From NCBI RefSeq assembly GCF_051846915.1, contig NZ_JBPYCR010000010.1, positions 1 to 64,000 of the forward strand: a stretch of DNA of 64,000 nt, given 5' to 3'. The stretch's first letter is position 1, and each line of letters starts with the position of its first letter. Position numbers and translations under genes: made by a program. The DNA comes from JBPYCR01 sp051846915. Lineage in GTDB: Bacteria > Bacillota > Bacilli > Bacillales > Amphibacillaceae. The notes under the pieces were generated by a model, which ran no database searches, was not told the origin of the DNA, and saw only the letters and a list, made by a program, of their open reading frames with translations. Positions 45,599 to 54,440 of this stretch are shown here, piece after piece.

Positions 45599-47311
45599 TT
45601 GTTTCGATTTAAATTTCTTCGCTGAAAGCAGCATTTCCTGCGCGTGTTCCGCAGCAGCTTCGGTAATTTCTCTACCAGTAATCATTCTGCTTAATTCTTC
45701 TGCTTTTTCATTTATTGTTAACTCTTTTACAACTGTAGACGTACGACTTTCCGATTCCTTTTTTTCAATTAATTGGTGTGTGTCGGCCATTGAAGCTACT
45801 TGAGGCAAGTGGGTAATACATAAAACTTGAGAAGTAAGTGATGTTTCATATATTTTTTCCGCTATAGCCTGCGCAACTCGACCGCTTACACCTGTATCGA
45901 CTTCATCGAAAATGACGCTTGTTACACCTTGATGTCTCGCAAATATCCCTTTCAAAGCAAGCATAATTCTTGAAAGTTCTCCACCCGAGGCAACTTTGTT
46001 TAATTCTTTCAATGGTTCCCCGGAATTTGTTGAAATCATAAATTGAATGATATCGTAACCATTATGATTTAAGTCATTTTCATTTAAATTTTCAGTCGGT
46101 TTGTCATGAAATTTTATCGAGAATAACGTGTTTTCCAAATAAAGGTGCTTTAATTCATTGTGAATATCCAATTCTAATGCATGTGCTGCTTTTTTACGAA
46201 GGTTATGCAATTGTGCTGCTTTTTTCACGGCTTTATTAACTAATTTATCGATTTCTTTTATAAGATTTGTTAAATGAAAATCTTTATTCTTTATTTGTTC
46301 TATTTCTTTATTTACTTTGAGTCGATATTCCAAAATTTCGTTCACGGAAGAGCCGTACTTTCTTTTTAGTCGATTTATTTCATCAAGCCTTTCTTCGATG
46401 GCATCCAACTGGGCTGTATCAAATTGCAGCGAATCTTTAAAGTCACGAAGGTCAGCACTTAATTCTTCAATAAGAAAATAGTGATCGGTTAACTTATCCG
46501 CTTTCTCTGCAATAAATGGATCAAATGACCGATTCTCTTCCAAAGCGATTTTAGCTTTATTTAGCCATTCAAGTCCCTTTCGATCGCCATATAATGCATT
46601 ATAGGCGTCTTGAACACCAAGAAAAATTTTTTCAAAATTAACTAAATACGCCCGTTCTTTTTCCAAGTTCACATCTTCATCTTCATGTAATTCAGCCTGT
46701 TCAAGTTCATTTGCCTGGAATTGAAGCAAATCAAGACGTTGTGTTATTTCTTGTTCATTTTCACTTAATCGTTTATATTCTTTTTTTACGGCTTGGAGCT
46801 CATCGTATAATGTGGTATATTCTTCTTTTACGTGTTGAATCGACTCTTGCGCATATAAATCAAGTAAATGGATATATTTAGAACGATCCATTAACGTTTG
46901 CGTTTCGTGCTGACCATGAATATCAATTAATGTACTTCCTAATTTCTTTAAAATTGTTAAAGTCACTAATTTACCATTCACACGGCAGATACTTTTTCCG
47001 GAATCTGTAATTATGCGGTGGATGACAAGCATCCCATCTTCCATTTCCAGGCCATATTCATGCATCAGGGCATATATCGGATGATTTGAATTCGATTCAT
47101 CTAATATAAATAAACCTTGAATTTCAGCCTGTTTTGTACCGTGTCTTACATAATGAACAGACCCTCGTTCTCCTGCCAATAATCCCACTGCATCGATAAT
47201 AATCGATTTACCTGCCCCGGTTTCACCTGTCAGTACGGTGAGCCCATTTTGAAAAGTTATCGATATTCGATCAATAATCGCAAAGTCTTTAATCGACAGT
47301 TCGGTTAACAC
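45578..47311 (-). CDS. recN: DNA repair protein RecN
   Basis: 577-residue SMC-like ATPase of double-strand-break repair. N-terminal Walker A GETGAGKSIIIDA, long central coiled coil (about 150-370), ABC signature LNKVASGGELSRIMLALK and Walker B VIFDEVDTGVSG. GTG start with GAGGTGA. Located between argR and spoIVB as in most Bacillaceae. Confidence 0.97.
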   Translation of the reverse strand: MLTELSIKDFAIIDRISITFQNGLTVLTGETGAGKSIIIDAVGLLAGERGSVHYVRHGTKQAEIQGLFILDESNSNHPIYALMHEYGLEMEDGMLVIHRIITDSGKSICRVNGKLVTLTILKKLGSTLIDIHGQHETQTLMDRSKYIHLLDLYAQESIQHVKEEYTTLYDELQAVKKEYKRLSENEQEITQRLDLLQFQANELEQAELHEDEDVNLEKERAYLVNFEKIFLGVQDAYNALYGDRKGLEWLNKAKIALEENRSFDPFIAEKADKLTDHYFLIEELSADLRDFKDSLQFDTAQLDAIEERLDEINRLKRKYGSSVNEILEYRLKVNKEIEQIKNKDFHLTNLIKEIDKLVNKAVKKAAQLHNLRKKAAHALELDIHNELKHLYLENTLFSIKFHDKPTENLNENDLNHNGYDIIQFMISTNSGEPLKELNKVASGGELSRIMLALKGIFARHQGVTSVIFDEVDTGVSGRVAQAIAEKIYETSLTSQVLCITHLPQVASMADTHQLIEKKESESRTSTVVKELTINEKAEELSRMITGREITEAAAEHAQEMLLSAKKFKSKQKVKADK

Positions 47312-47346
47312 GATTAAGATTCACCTCATTCATTAGCTTAAGTTAA

Positions 47347-47796
47347 TTACAGCATATCTAAAAAACGTTCTTGAATTAATTCCGCGTCAGCTTCCGTTCG
47401 GCAAATGATAAGGCAAGTATCATCGCCACATATCGTACCCATTATTTCATTCCAGTCCAGATTATCAATTAAAACTCCGATTGCATGTGCATTTCCAGGT
47501 AAAGTTCTTAACACGATAAAAAGACTTGTATAATCAATTTTTACGAACGCATCCATAATTAATCTTTTCAATTTTTCTAACGGATTGAAGCGTTGATCCG
47601 CGGGTAAACTGTATTTATAGTTTCCATTTATCGAAGGAACTTTAACTAGGTGAAGTTCTTTTATATCTCTAGAAATGGTCGCTTGGGTAACGTTATATCC
47701 GAGCGTTTTTAATTGATCAACCAATTCATCCTGTGTTTCTATATCATTTTCCGTAATTAATTCCCGAATTTTTATATGGCGTTTAATTTTACTCAT
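47347..47796 (-). CDS. argR: Arginine repressor/activator ArgR (AhrC)
   Basis: 149-residue ArgR: N-terminal winged helix (HIKIRELITENDIETQDELVDQL...NVTQATISRDIKELHLVKV) and C-terminal arginine-binding hexamerisation domain with GTICGDDTCLIIC. Represses arginine synthesis and activates catabolism when arginine is bound. GGGAGGT before the ATG at 47796 sets the start, although the frame is open 22 codons further. Confidence 0.95.
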   Translation of the reverse strand: MSKIKRHIKIRELITENDIETQDELVDQLKTLGYNVTQATISRDIKELHLVKVPSINGNYKYSLPADQRFNPLEKLKRLIMDAFVKIDYTSLFIVLRTLPGNAHAIGVLIDNLDWNEIMGTICGDDTCLIICRTEADAELIQERFLDML

Positions 47797-47871
47797 AACG
47801 TACCTCCCAAATTGGCAAACGGAACAGTAAAAAAGATATTCTGTAAAGGCTGCAGCATCCACCTGGCTGCA

Positions 47872-48693
47872 TTATTTCTTCTTCAAAGCCTCGTGTGCTT
47901 CTTGAACGACTTGGCTTATTTTATCATGTGACATACCACCATTGCTTTTAACATCTTTCTTCCATCCGAGATGGGCGAGGAACTCAATATTCCCATCTCC
48001 ACCCGTTATCGGTGAATGAGTCAGTCCTAGCAGTTCAAACTGATGTTCTTCCGCAAATGTTACGATTTTGTTTAATACATCTTCATGCACGCTTTTATCA
48101 CGAACAACACCTTTTTTTCCTACGAATTCTCTTTTCGTCTCAAACTGTGGTTTAATTAGTGCAATGACATCACTGTTTTTTGCTAAGAGTAGTTTTAAAA
48201 CAGGCAGAATCAACGTTAATGATATAAATGAAACATCGATTGTTGCAAGATCCGGTTCTCCGTGTTTTAACATATCTTCTGTCACATACCGGAAGTTCGT
48301 GCGCTCCATTACAATAACTCGCTTGTCACTTCTTAACTTCCAATCGAGCTGGTTGTAGCCAACATCAATAGCATAGCTAAGCTTTACGCCATTTTGAAGA
48401 GCACAATCTGTGAATCCGCCTGTTGAAGAACCGATATCAATCATTACTTTATCTTTTACGTGAAGTGTAAAATAATGTAATGCTTTTTCCAGTTTTAAGC
48501 CACCCCGACCGACATAAGGAAGCAATTTACCTTTGACGGTCAATGGTATATCTTCTTTTACTTTCATTCCGGGCTTGTCCAGTAAATGGTTACTTGAATA
48601 AACTTGCCCTGCCATAATGACACGTTTTGCCTTTTCTCTTGTTTCAATTAAATTCCTTTTTACTAATAATACATCCAGACGCTCTTTCTTCAT
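47872..48693 (-). CDS. tlyA: TlyA-family rRNA 2'-O-methyltransferase
   Basis: 273 residues: N-terminal S4 RNA-binding domain (LDVLLVKRNLIETREKAKRVIMAG) and an RrmJ/FtsJ-type methyltransferase domain with SAM motif DIGSSTGGFTDCAL. Homologues 2'-O-methylate rRNA; the Bacillus protein is YqxC. It directly follows oapA on the transcript (31-bp gap). Confidence 0.92.
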   Translation of the reverse strand: MKKERLDVLLVKRNLIETREKAKRVIMAGQVYSSNHLLDKPGMKVKEDIPLTVKGKLLPYVGRGGLKLEKALHYFTLHVKDKVMIDIGSSTGGFTDCALQNGVKLSYAIDVGYNQLDWKLRSDKRVIVMERTNFRYVTEDMLKHGEPDLATIDVSFISLTLILPVLKLLLAKNSDVIALIKPQFETKREFVGKKGVVRDKSVHEDVLNKIVTFAEEHQFELLGLTHSPITGGDGNIEFLAHLGWKKDVKSNGGMSHDKISQVVQEAHEALKKK

Positions 48694-48724
48694 TTTAATT
48701 ATCCTCTTTTAGTAAAATACATCA

Positions 48725-49300
48725 TTATTTTGTTTTAGGCAGTATACGTATTTTAAAGTTTTTCTCAATAAATGCAATAATTTTACCCGTATAAATAATT
48801 ATATTGGTGGAAGAGTGTATGGCAAAATACTTCCCTATCGCCTTTCCTCCAACAGTCAGTGCAGCAATAAAGCTTGTCAGCAATACGGAAAGTGTTATTT
48901 GAGTCGTGCTCCCGCCATCGCTGATCAAAAAAGCTACTTGCAAGACAACAATCGTTAATGCGCTTCCACTAACAATTCCTGATATATCACCAATAACATC
49001 ATTACAAAAGCTTGCAAATTTATCGGCATTCTTTATAATAATTACCGCTTCTCTTGCACCGGTAATTTTCTCTGATGCCATCGCATGAAAAGGCGCTTCT
49101 TTTGCAGCTGTCGAGGCAATACCGAGCATATCAAAAATAATTCCAGTAAAAACGATTAGAAGTACAATGATAAAACCAATGTACCAAGCCACTTGCTCCA
49201 GAAGTGCAGATGACACGATTGAAAAAAAAGCCGCTAACACAAAAGTGATAACGGCTATGGTCAAACTGAATTTTAGAGATCTTTTTATTCGAGGGTGCAT
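48725..49300 (-). CDS. oapA: OLE-associated protein OapA (membrane protein)
   Basis: 191-residue membrane protein with about four helices (roughly 13-30, 34-58, 103-125, 130-155) and a conserved GIASTAAKEAPFHAMASEKITGAREA loop with weak likeness to CNNM/CorB-type transporters. It begins 33 nt after the 3' end of the OLE RNA and lies between that RNA and tlyA/recN, the arrangement reported for oapA in Bacillus halodurans, where OapA binds OLE RNA and holds it at the membrane. The ATG at 49300 has GAGGT; the upstream TTG at 49312 overlaps that site. Identification rests on context plus size and topology. Confidence 0.85.
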   Translation of the reverse strand: MHPRIKRSLKFSLTIAVITFVLAAFFSIVSSALLEQVAWYIGFIIVLLIVFTGIIFDMLGIASTAAKEAPFHAMASEKITGAREAVIIIKNADKFASFCNDVIGDISGIVSGSALTIVVLQVAFLISDGGSTTQITLSVLLTSFIAALTVGGKAIGKYFAIHSSTNIIIYTGKIIAFIEKNFKIRILPKTK

Positions 49301-49332
49301 AATAAACCTCAACTTCTATTATTATGTAAGTG

Positions 49333-49940
49333 AAGGGATGGCTGTTTAAAAAGTTAAAACTGCGGCTTAGGTCCAGCAGGTTTTCCCAGATAGCCACCTC
49401 GTGTTGCCACGAAGGCGGTTCCCCTTTAAGGCTATCTTGGCTTTGTCACCAAAAGCCAGACTGGATTACCACTTAGTCCACACTATAATCCTTTTTAAAC
49501 ATCCATCGGAACAGTCTAGGAGATTTCCTCAGCAGTCTTTTGTCATTCTCTAGCCTCTTTTGCAGTAGTGATTTCATAGAGATAAAAAGAACAATCCAGT
49601 GGCCACCTGAAATTGATCATTTGCAAGCTCTACTCCTCTCACATACCACTCAAGGCAGGCTACGCTGTGCATAAGAGTCCCTTCCCTTATGCTACAGGTT
49701 CATACCCCATTCCATACTGCAACTAGGCTTAGTTGCGAATACAGAGATGGGCCTCCGCGGTAATTGGGTCTACGCCCACATGCCTTTGTGGATCGCCCAA
49801 AAACCTTAACTCCCAGCACTGACCCAAGGCTGGGCGCCTCAAGCCAGCACAAGGAACTTCATCGATATGCCCTTTGGCAGATTTTTAGGCCCGCCTTCAA
49901 GAATGGAGGACTGACTAGAATACTGCACCATCCCTTTTGT
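49333..49940 (-). ncRNA. ole: OLE RNA (ornate, large, extremophilic RNA)
   Basis: A ~610-nt gene-free, GC-richer interval directly upstream of oapA and downstream of ispA, the published location of OLE RNA. Length agrees with the family (~610 nt). The ends pair: AAGGGATGG (49936-49928) with CCATCCCTT (49341-49333). Internal helices include GCAACTA/TAGTTGC (49719-49736), AGATAGCC/GGCTATCT (49388-49395 with 49430-49437), GGCTTT/AAAGCC near 49450 and a CCACA/TGTGG hairpin inside a TTGGG/CCCAA helix near 49780. An extended -10 promoter lies at 49947-49955. OLE RNA forms a membrane ribonucleoprotein with OapA and helps cells tolerate cold, alcohol and other stresses. Family assigned by position, size and structure, not by alignment. 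Confidence 0.88.
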
Positions 49941-49946
49941 ATTCTT

Positions 49947-49955
49947 ATTATACCA
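49947..49955 (-). promoter_or_regulatory. Extended -10 promoter of OLE RNA
   Basis: TGGTATAAT on the minus strand, with the first base of the predicted RNA about seven nucleotides downstream. No good -35 was seen, which is common for extended -10 promoters. Confidence 0.6.
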
Positions 49956-50033
49956 TAAATCATTCATTTATTCTATACATACAATGCCGACTGATGGAGG
50001 TATACAAATAAAAATATTGTTAAAACAATTAGC

Positions 50034-50918
50034 CTATTGTTCGCGTTCACTAAAATGGTTAGTAAGCATATGTAAAGTAGAATTAGCTGCTTTTGCTTTA
50101 TTTAATTCATCAAGCGCATTATTTACATAGACCTGTTTTTTTTCAATAGCTCCATCCATTCCTAGTAGATTAGGATATGTGCTTTTTTGATTTTGGGCGT
50201 CACTTCCTACTGGTTTTCCCAATTTAGATTCGTCCCCGGTTACATCAAGTATATCATCTTGTACTTGGAAGATAAGTCCTAAATAATAGGCGAAGTTGTT
50301 TAAATGTTTTAACTGTGTTTCATCAGCATTGCCTAAATAGGCACCGGCCATGATGGCAAAGGTTAATAACTTTCCGGTTTTTAACGTATGAATGTGCTCT
50401 AATTCATGTAATGAAATGTTTCTATCTTCTGATTTCATATCAAGTAATTGGCCAGCTACCATTCCTTTTGGACCACTTGCTGCAGCTAGCATATTCGTTA
50501 AATAAACTTTTTCTTTGTTAGCTAAAAGCGGATCACCGCTTATTACTTCGAAGCTATACGTCAATAGTGCATCTCCAGCTAAAATAGCTGTTGCTTCGTC
50601 AAACGCCTTATGATTGGTCGGTTTTCCGCGCCGAAAATTATCATCATCCATCGCTGGTAAATCATCATGAATTAACGAATATGTATGGACCATTTCCAAT
50701 GCGATTGCAGCCGATAGTGCTTTGTTAGCATTTTTTTCATATGCTTCATAACTTGCCAATAAAAGAACTGGCCTTAATCTTTTTCCACCTGCTTGAACGG
50801 AATAAACCATGGACTCTTTCAAACGTTGCGGAATATCTAATTTTTCTAGATAATGATTTAATTCCTCTGCTATTATTTTCTTTTTATGGCTTATATAGGA
50901 ACTCAATTTATCCTGCAC
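50034..50918 (-). CDS. ispA: Farnesyl diphosphate synthase
   Basis: 294-residue short-chain polyprenyl synthase. First Asp-rich motif DDLPAMDDD, second motif DDILDVTGD, and GGKRLRPVLLLA; the residues before the first motif (TYSLIH) fit a C15 product. GTG start three bases after the xseB stop. In B. subtilis dxs follows; here the OLE RNA follows instead. Confidence 0.95.
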   Translation of the reverse strand: MQDKLSSYISHKKKIIAEELNHYLEKLDIPQRLKESMVYSVQAGGKRLRPVLLLASYEAYEKNANKALSAAIALEMVHTYSLIHDDLPAMDDDNFRRGKPTNHKAFDEATAILAGDALLTYSFEVISGDPLLANKEKVYLTNMLAAASGPKGMVAGQLLDMKSEDRNISLHELEHIHTLKTGKLLTFAIMAGAYLGNADETQLKHLNNFAYYLGLIFQVQDDILDVTGDESKLGKPVGSDAQNQKSTYPNLLGMDGAIEKKQVYVNNALDELNKAKAANSTLHMLTNHFSEREQ

Positions 50919-50921
50919 GTC

Positions 50922-51155
50922 TTAGTCTTCCCCCTGTATTTCAAACGATTCTGTATCACCATGTTCATTCATTATCTCCGTCATCTTACTTTGAACATTT
51001 GATAATTTTTCATTACAAAGTTTGGAAAGCTCCATACCCTGCTGGTATAAGGAAATTGATTTTTCAAGTGGTACATCCCCTTCCTCCAATTGCTTTACAA
51101 TTTCCTCTAATTTATTCATCGCATCTTCAAACGATAATTCCTGTTCAGTAGTCAT
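50922..51155 (-). CDS. xseB: Exodeoxyribonuclease VII small subunit
   Basis: 77-residue helical XseB with FEDAMNKLEEIVKQLEEGDVPLE and YQQGMELSKLCNEKL, the standard family sequence. Several copies bind one XseA. Overlaps the xseA end by 11 bp, implying coupling. Confidence 0.96.
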   Translation of the reverse strand: MTTEQELSFEDAMNKLEEIVKQLEEGDVPLEKSISLYQQGMELSKLCNEKLSNVQSKMTEIMNEHGDTESFEIQGED

Positions 51156-52494
51156 TATTCTCCTCCCTTATATTCGTAATATGACAATTCAGTTCACCAT
51201 CTAGCATTTTTATTGTAAGTTGTTCATTTTCATGCACTTCTGAAACAGATTTGATAATAATTTGATTTTCATTATAAGGAATGGCAAAACCGCGCCTCAT
51301 AATTTCAAGTGGATTTAATATAATTAGTTTTTCGATAACATTTTGGTTCTGATTTTGTTTGTGGTTTAGAAGTTGTCTCATAGATGTATTATTTTTTTTC
51401 ACCAACTGTTTTAAATGGAGTGCGGCTTCAGTTATTTGCTTTTCTGGATGTCTGAGCGAAAGACGCTCATGTACGTTAGCAAAATTTCGTCTGTGGAATT
51501 GGAGTTTATGTTCGACATTTACTTCTAATCTTTCTGCTGCTTTATCCAGTTGCTGTTCTTTTTGTAAGGTTAATTGCATTGGAAAACGAAAAGCATATGA
51601 TTGTTTTAGCCGGTTTAAATGTTTTTGATGTGTAGCTACAAGTGATTGAAGCATACGGCTCATCGTCTGTTTGTTTTTGTTTATTCTTTCCTTCAAGTCT
51701 TCCTGCGATGGGACGGCGATTTCAGCGGCCCCCGTTGGTGTAGATGCACGGACGTCTGCAGCAAAATCACTAATGGTTATGTCTGTTTCATGTCCTACAG
51801 CTGAAATAATTGGTATTGTAGAATGGTAAATAGCTTTGGCAACAGCTTCCTCGTTAAACGCCCATAAATCCTCAATGGAACCCCCGCCACGCCCGACAAT
51901 AAGCAAATCAAATGTATTTAGGCGGTTCGCTAATTGAATGGCCCGTTCTATCATTGGTGCGGCTTGTGTGCCTTGGACAGAAACAGGGATGATCGTTGTT
52001 TTGACGACTGGAAATCTTCGTTGTAACGTAATTATAATATCCCGTATTGCAGCACCAGTTGGAGAGGTGATTATACCGATATGTTTTGGAAAAAAAGGAA
52101 TTTGTTGTCTTTCCTTGTCAAAATAGCCTTCTTTTGTTAATTTTTCTTTCAGCTGTTCAAAAGCGAGATACAAGGAGCCTATTCCATCCGGTTCCATATG
52201 TTTTATATAAAGCTGATATTGACCATACGGCTCAAACACACTGATGTTACCAGTAATTAACACTTCCATTCCGTTTTCAGGCATGAATTTTAATCGGCGG
52301 TTATTCCCAGCGAACATTACTGCTTGAATGCGGGAATGATTATCCTTTATCGTTAAGTACATATGCCCTCGGCTATGGTGTTTAAAGTTTGAGATTTCCC
52401 CTTTTAACATAATGCCTTGTAAATGTGCGTCTGTATCCATTTTTCGTTTAATGTATTTGGTAAGCGCGTTTACTGTTAAGTAGTTGTCTCGCAC
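51145..52494 (-). CDS. xseA: Exodeoxyribonuclease VII large subunit
   Basis: 449-residue catalytic subunit: N-terminal OB fold (LKGEISNFKHHSRGHMYLTIKD), nuclease domain with GRGGGSIEDLWAFNEE and SAVGHETDITISDFAADVRASTPTGAAE, then the coiled-coil region. Degrades single-stranded DNA into oligonucleotides. Starts four bases after the folD stop. Confidence 0.97.
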   Translation of the reverse strand: MRDNYLTVNALTKYIKRKMDTDAHLQGIMLKGEISNFKHHSRGHMYLTIKDNHSRIQAVMFAGNNRRLKFMPENGMEVLITGNISVFEPYGQYQLYIKHMEPDGIGSLYLAFEQLKEKLTKEGYFDKERQQIPFFPKHIGIITSPTGAAIRDIIITLQRRFPVVKTTIIPVSVQGTQAAPMIERAIQLANRLNTFDLLIVGRGGGSIEDLWAFNEEAVAKAIYHSTIPIISAVGHETDITISDFAADVRASTPTGAAEIAVPSQEDLKERINKNKQTMSRMLQSLVATHQKHLNRLKQSYAFRFPMQLTLQKEQQLDKAAERLEVNVEHKLQFHRRNFANVHERLSLRHPEKQITEAALHLKQLVKKNNTSMRQLLNHKQNQNQNVIEKLIILNPLEIMRRGFAIPYNENQIIIKSVSEVHENEQLTIKMLDGELNCHITNIREENNDY

Positions 52495-52497
52495 AGT

Positions 52498-53346
52498 CTA
52501 TTCCAATCCTTTTGCAGCTTTAATTGTGTTTTTTAGTAACATCGTAATTGTCATTGGTCCTACTCCTTTAGGAACAGGTGTAATGTATGCTGCTTTTTTA
52601 CCAACATCTTCAAAATCGACATCTCCAGTTAAAGATCCATCTTCCAATCGGTTCACACCAACATCAATGACAATCGCATCTTCTTTTACAGCATCTGCAT
52701 GAATGACATGAGGTTTTCCCACGGCAACAATTAATATGTCTGCCATTTTTGTGTATGATTTTAAATTGACGGTTCTGGAATGACAGTGAGTAACTGTTAC
52801 ATGCTCGTTCAGTAGTAATTGTCCGACCGGTTTTCCAACAATGTTACTGCGACCGATAATTACAGCATGCTTACCCTCTAATTCAATATTTGTTGATTTC
52901 AACATTGTTATAATTCCGTATGGGGTACAAGGTAGGAATGTATCTTCCCCAATCATCATCCGGCCAATATTTACGGGATGAAAACCATCTACATCTTTCC
53001 GTGGATTGATCGTTTCTATAATAACTTGTTCGTCAATATGGTCAGGGAGCGGTAACTGAACTAAAATGCCATGTACCTTTTGATCTTCATTTAAGGTATT
53101 CACTACTTGTACAAGTTCATCCTCTGTCGTTTCCTTTGGCAATTCAATAACCTCTGAAGAAATCCCCACTTCAGCCGATGCCTTTTTCTTACCTTTGACA
53201 TAGGATTTTGAAGCTGGATCTTCTCCAACAAGTACTACAGTTAAATGTGGTGTTAATCCTTTTTTCGCTAATTCAGATACTTCCAGTTTCATATTTGTTC
53301 TTAGCTTTTGTGCCAAGTCTTTACCGCTGATGATTTCTGCATACAT
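52498..53346 (-). CDS. folD: Methylenetetrahydrofolate dehydrogenase / cyclohydrolase
   Basis: 282-residue bifunctional FolD interconverting methylene-, methenyl- and 10-formyl-tetrahydrofolate. SYVKGKKKA with the catalytic Lys, VQLPLPDHI, GRSNIVGKPVGQLLL nucleotide motif and C-terminal PVPKGVGPMT are all present. Confidence 0.97.
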   Translation of the reverse strand: MYAEIISGKDLAQKLRTNMKLEVSELAKKGLTPHLTVVLVGEDPASKSYVKGKKKASAEVGISSEVIELPKETTEDELVQVVNTLNEDQKVHGILVQLPLPDHIDEQVIIETINPRKDVDGFHPVNIGRMMIGEDTFLPCTPYGIITMLKSTNIELEGKHAVIIGRSNIVGKPVGQLLLNEHVTVTHCHSRTVNLKSYTKMADILIVAVGKPHVIHADAVKEDAIVIDVGVNRLEDGSLTGDVDFEDVGKKAAYITPVPKGVGPMTITMLLKNTIKAAKGLE

Positions 53347-53360
53347 CTGCTACGCCCCTT

Positions 53361-53738
53361 TTACGCAATGATTTTTGATAAAACACCATTTACAAATTTA
53401 CCCGACTTGTCCTCTCCATATAAATTGGCCAATTCAACAGCTTCATTTATAGAAACACCGAACGGGATATCTTCTTCATAGTTTATTTCATATGTTGCAA
53501 TCCGCAATACTGTTTTTTCCACGGATGCCAATCGGTCAAAGGCCCAATTTTCAAGGTGTTTGGCAATGATTTGATCGATATCCAATTTATGTTTTATTAC
53601 ACCTGCTACCAAGACCTTTGTATATGAATAATTGTTTATATCTTCGATTAGGTCAAGGTCCATTGTTAAAATTTCATTATTTATATCAAGCTGAAACAAC
53701 GTTTGAAAAGCTGTTTCTCTCGCTTTCGATCGACTCAT
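53361..53738 (-). CDS. nusB: Transcription antitermination factor NusB
   Basis: 125-residue all-helical NusB, which with NusE binds boxA in rRNA operons. SRSKARETAFQTLFQLDI and GVSINEAVELANLYGEDKSGKFVNGVL are typical. AAGGAG eight nucleotides before the ATG at 53738 sets the start; the open frame extends 22 codons further without support. Confidence 0.95.
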   Translation of the reverse strand: MSRSKARETAFQTLFQLDINNEILTMDLDLIEDINNYSYTKVLVAGVIKHKLDIDQIIAKHLENWAFDRLASVEKTVLRIATYEINYEEDIPFGVSINEAVELANLYGEDKSGKFVNGVLSKIIA

Positions 53739-53923
53739 CCTGTATGCTCCTTCTGTCTTTTCTTTCTCTACAAGTCCGTATTCAAAAAGGAGGATAAATT
53801 TCACGGAAGCTTAAACCGATTTTTTTCCTGGACTTTTTGAATAACCTCTACAAATAATATCATGATTAAGTATGCAATGCTAGAATGAAATCATACATTT
53901 CAAGCTCGTAAGATCGTTTGCTG

Positions 53924-53966
53924 TAAAAACAAACAAGGCCAGAGGATAAGCTATCCTGTGACCTTG
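53924..53966 (-). terminator. Terminator after yqhY
   Basis: CAAGGTCACAGGATA-GCT-TATCCTCTGGCCTTG on the minus strand, with one internal mismatch, followed by TTTGTTTTT. The remaining ~190 bp to nusB show no other feature. Confidence 0.85.
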
Positions 53967-53971
53967 AGTTA

Positions 53972-54370
53972 TTATTCGTTTAACGGCTCGTTGTTTACAG
54001 TTGGATCCATTTGGATTCCGACGACATGTATGTTTATTTCTGCTATTTCTAGTGCGGTCATGCTCTTTAATGATTGTCTGATTGTTGATTGTAACTTTTG
54101 TGCAACCTCCGGAATTGTTACCCCATAATTTAGTACGACATAAAGGTCGATGATAATTCCATTGTTGGTTAGATCAACTTTTACACCTTTACTATGTGTT
54201 TTCTTACCAAACCGTTCCACTACACCTGTAGCGAAATTGCCACGCATCGAAGATACTCCATCTACTTCCGATGCCGCAATTCCAGTAATCACCTCAATAA
54301 CCTCAGGAGCAATTTCAACCTTACCTAAATCAGGGTTGTTGCTAACATTTAACAATGGTTGTTCACTCAT
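53972..54370 (-). CDS. yqhY: Asp23/Gls24 family envelope stress protein (YqhY)
   Basis: 132-residue Asp23-family protein (IAPEVIEVITGIAASEVDGVSSMRG and VDLYVVLNYGVTIPEVAQKLQ-like core, seen here as IIDLYVVLNYG). In Bacillus it is cotranscribed with accBC and suppressor data tie it to control of acetyl-CoA carboxylase. Here it follows accC by 70 bp and is closed by a terminator. Confidence 0.92.
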   Translation of the reverse strand: MSEQPLLNVSNNPDLGKVEIAPEVIEVITGIAASEVDGVSSMRGNFATGVVERFGKKTHSKGVKVDLTNNGIIIDLYVVLNYGVTIPEVAQKLQSTIRQSLKSMTALEIAEINIHVVGIQMDPTVNNEPLNE

Positions 54371-54440
54371 ACTTTCACTCCTACTTTATATAATAAATAT
54401 AATTCCAATATTCCATTTAAAAGTACTGAGTGTTTTCCTT

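Noticed and set aside
49764..49958. 64-codon plus-strand frame in the ispA-oapA gap
   Set aside because: Runs antisense through the structured OLE RNA with no ribosome binding site; the RNA explains the base composition.
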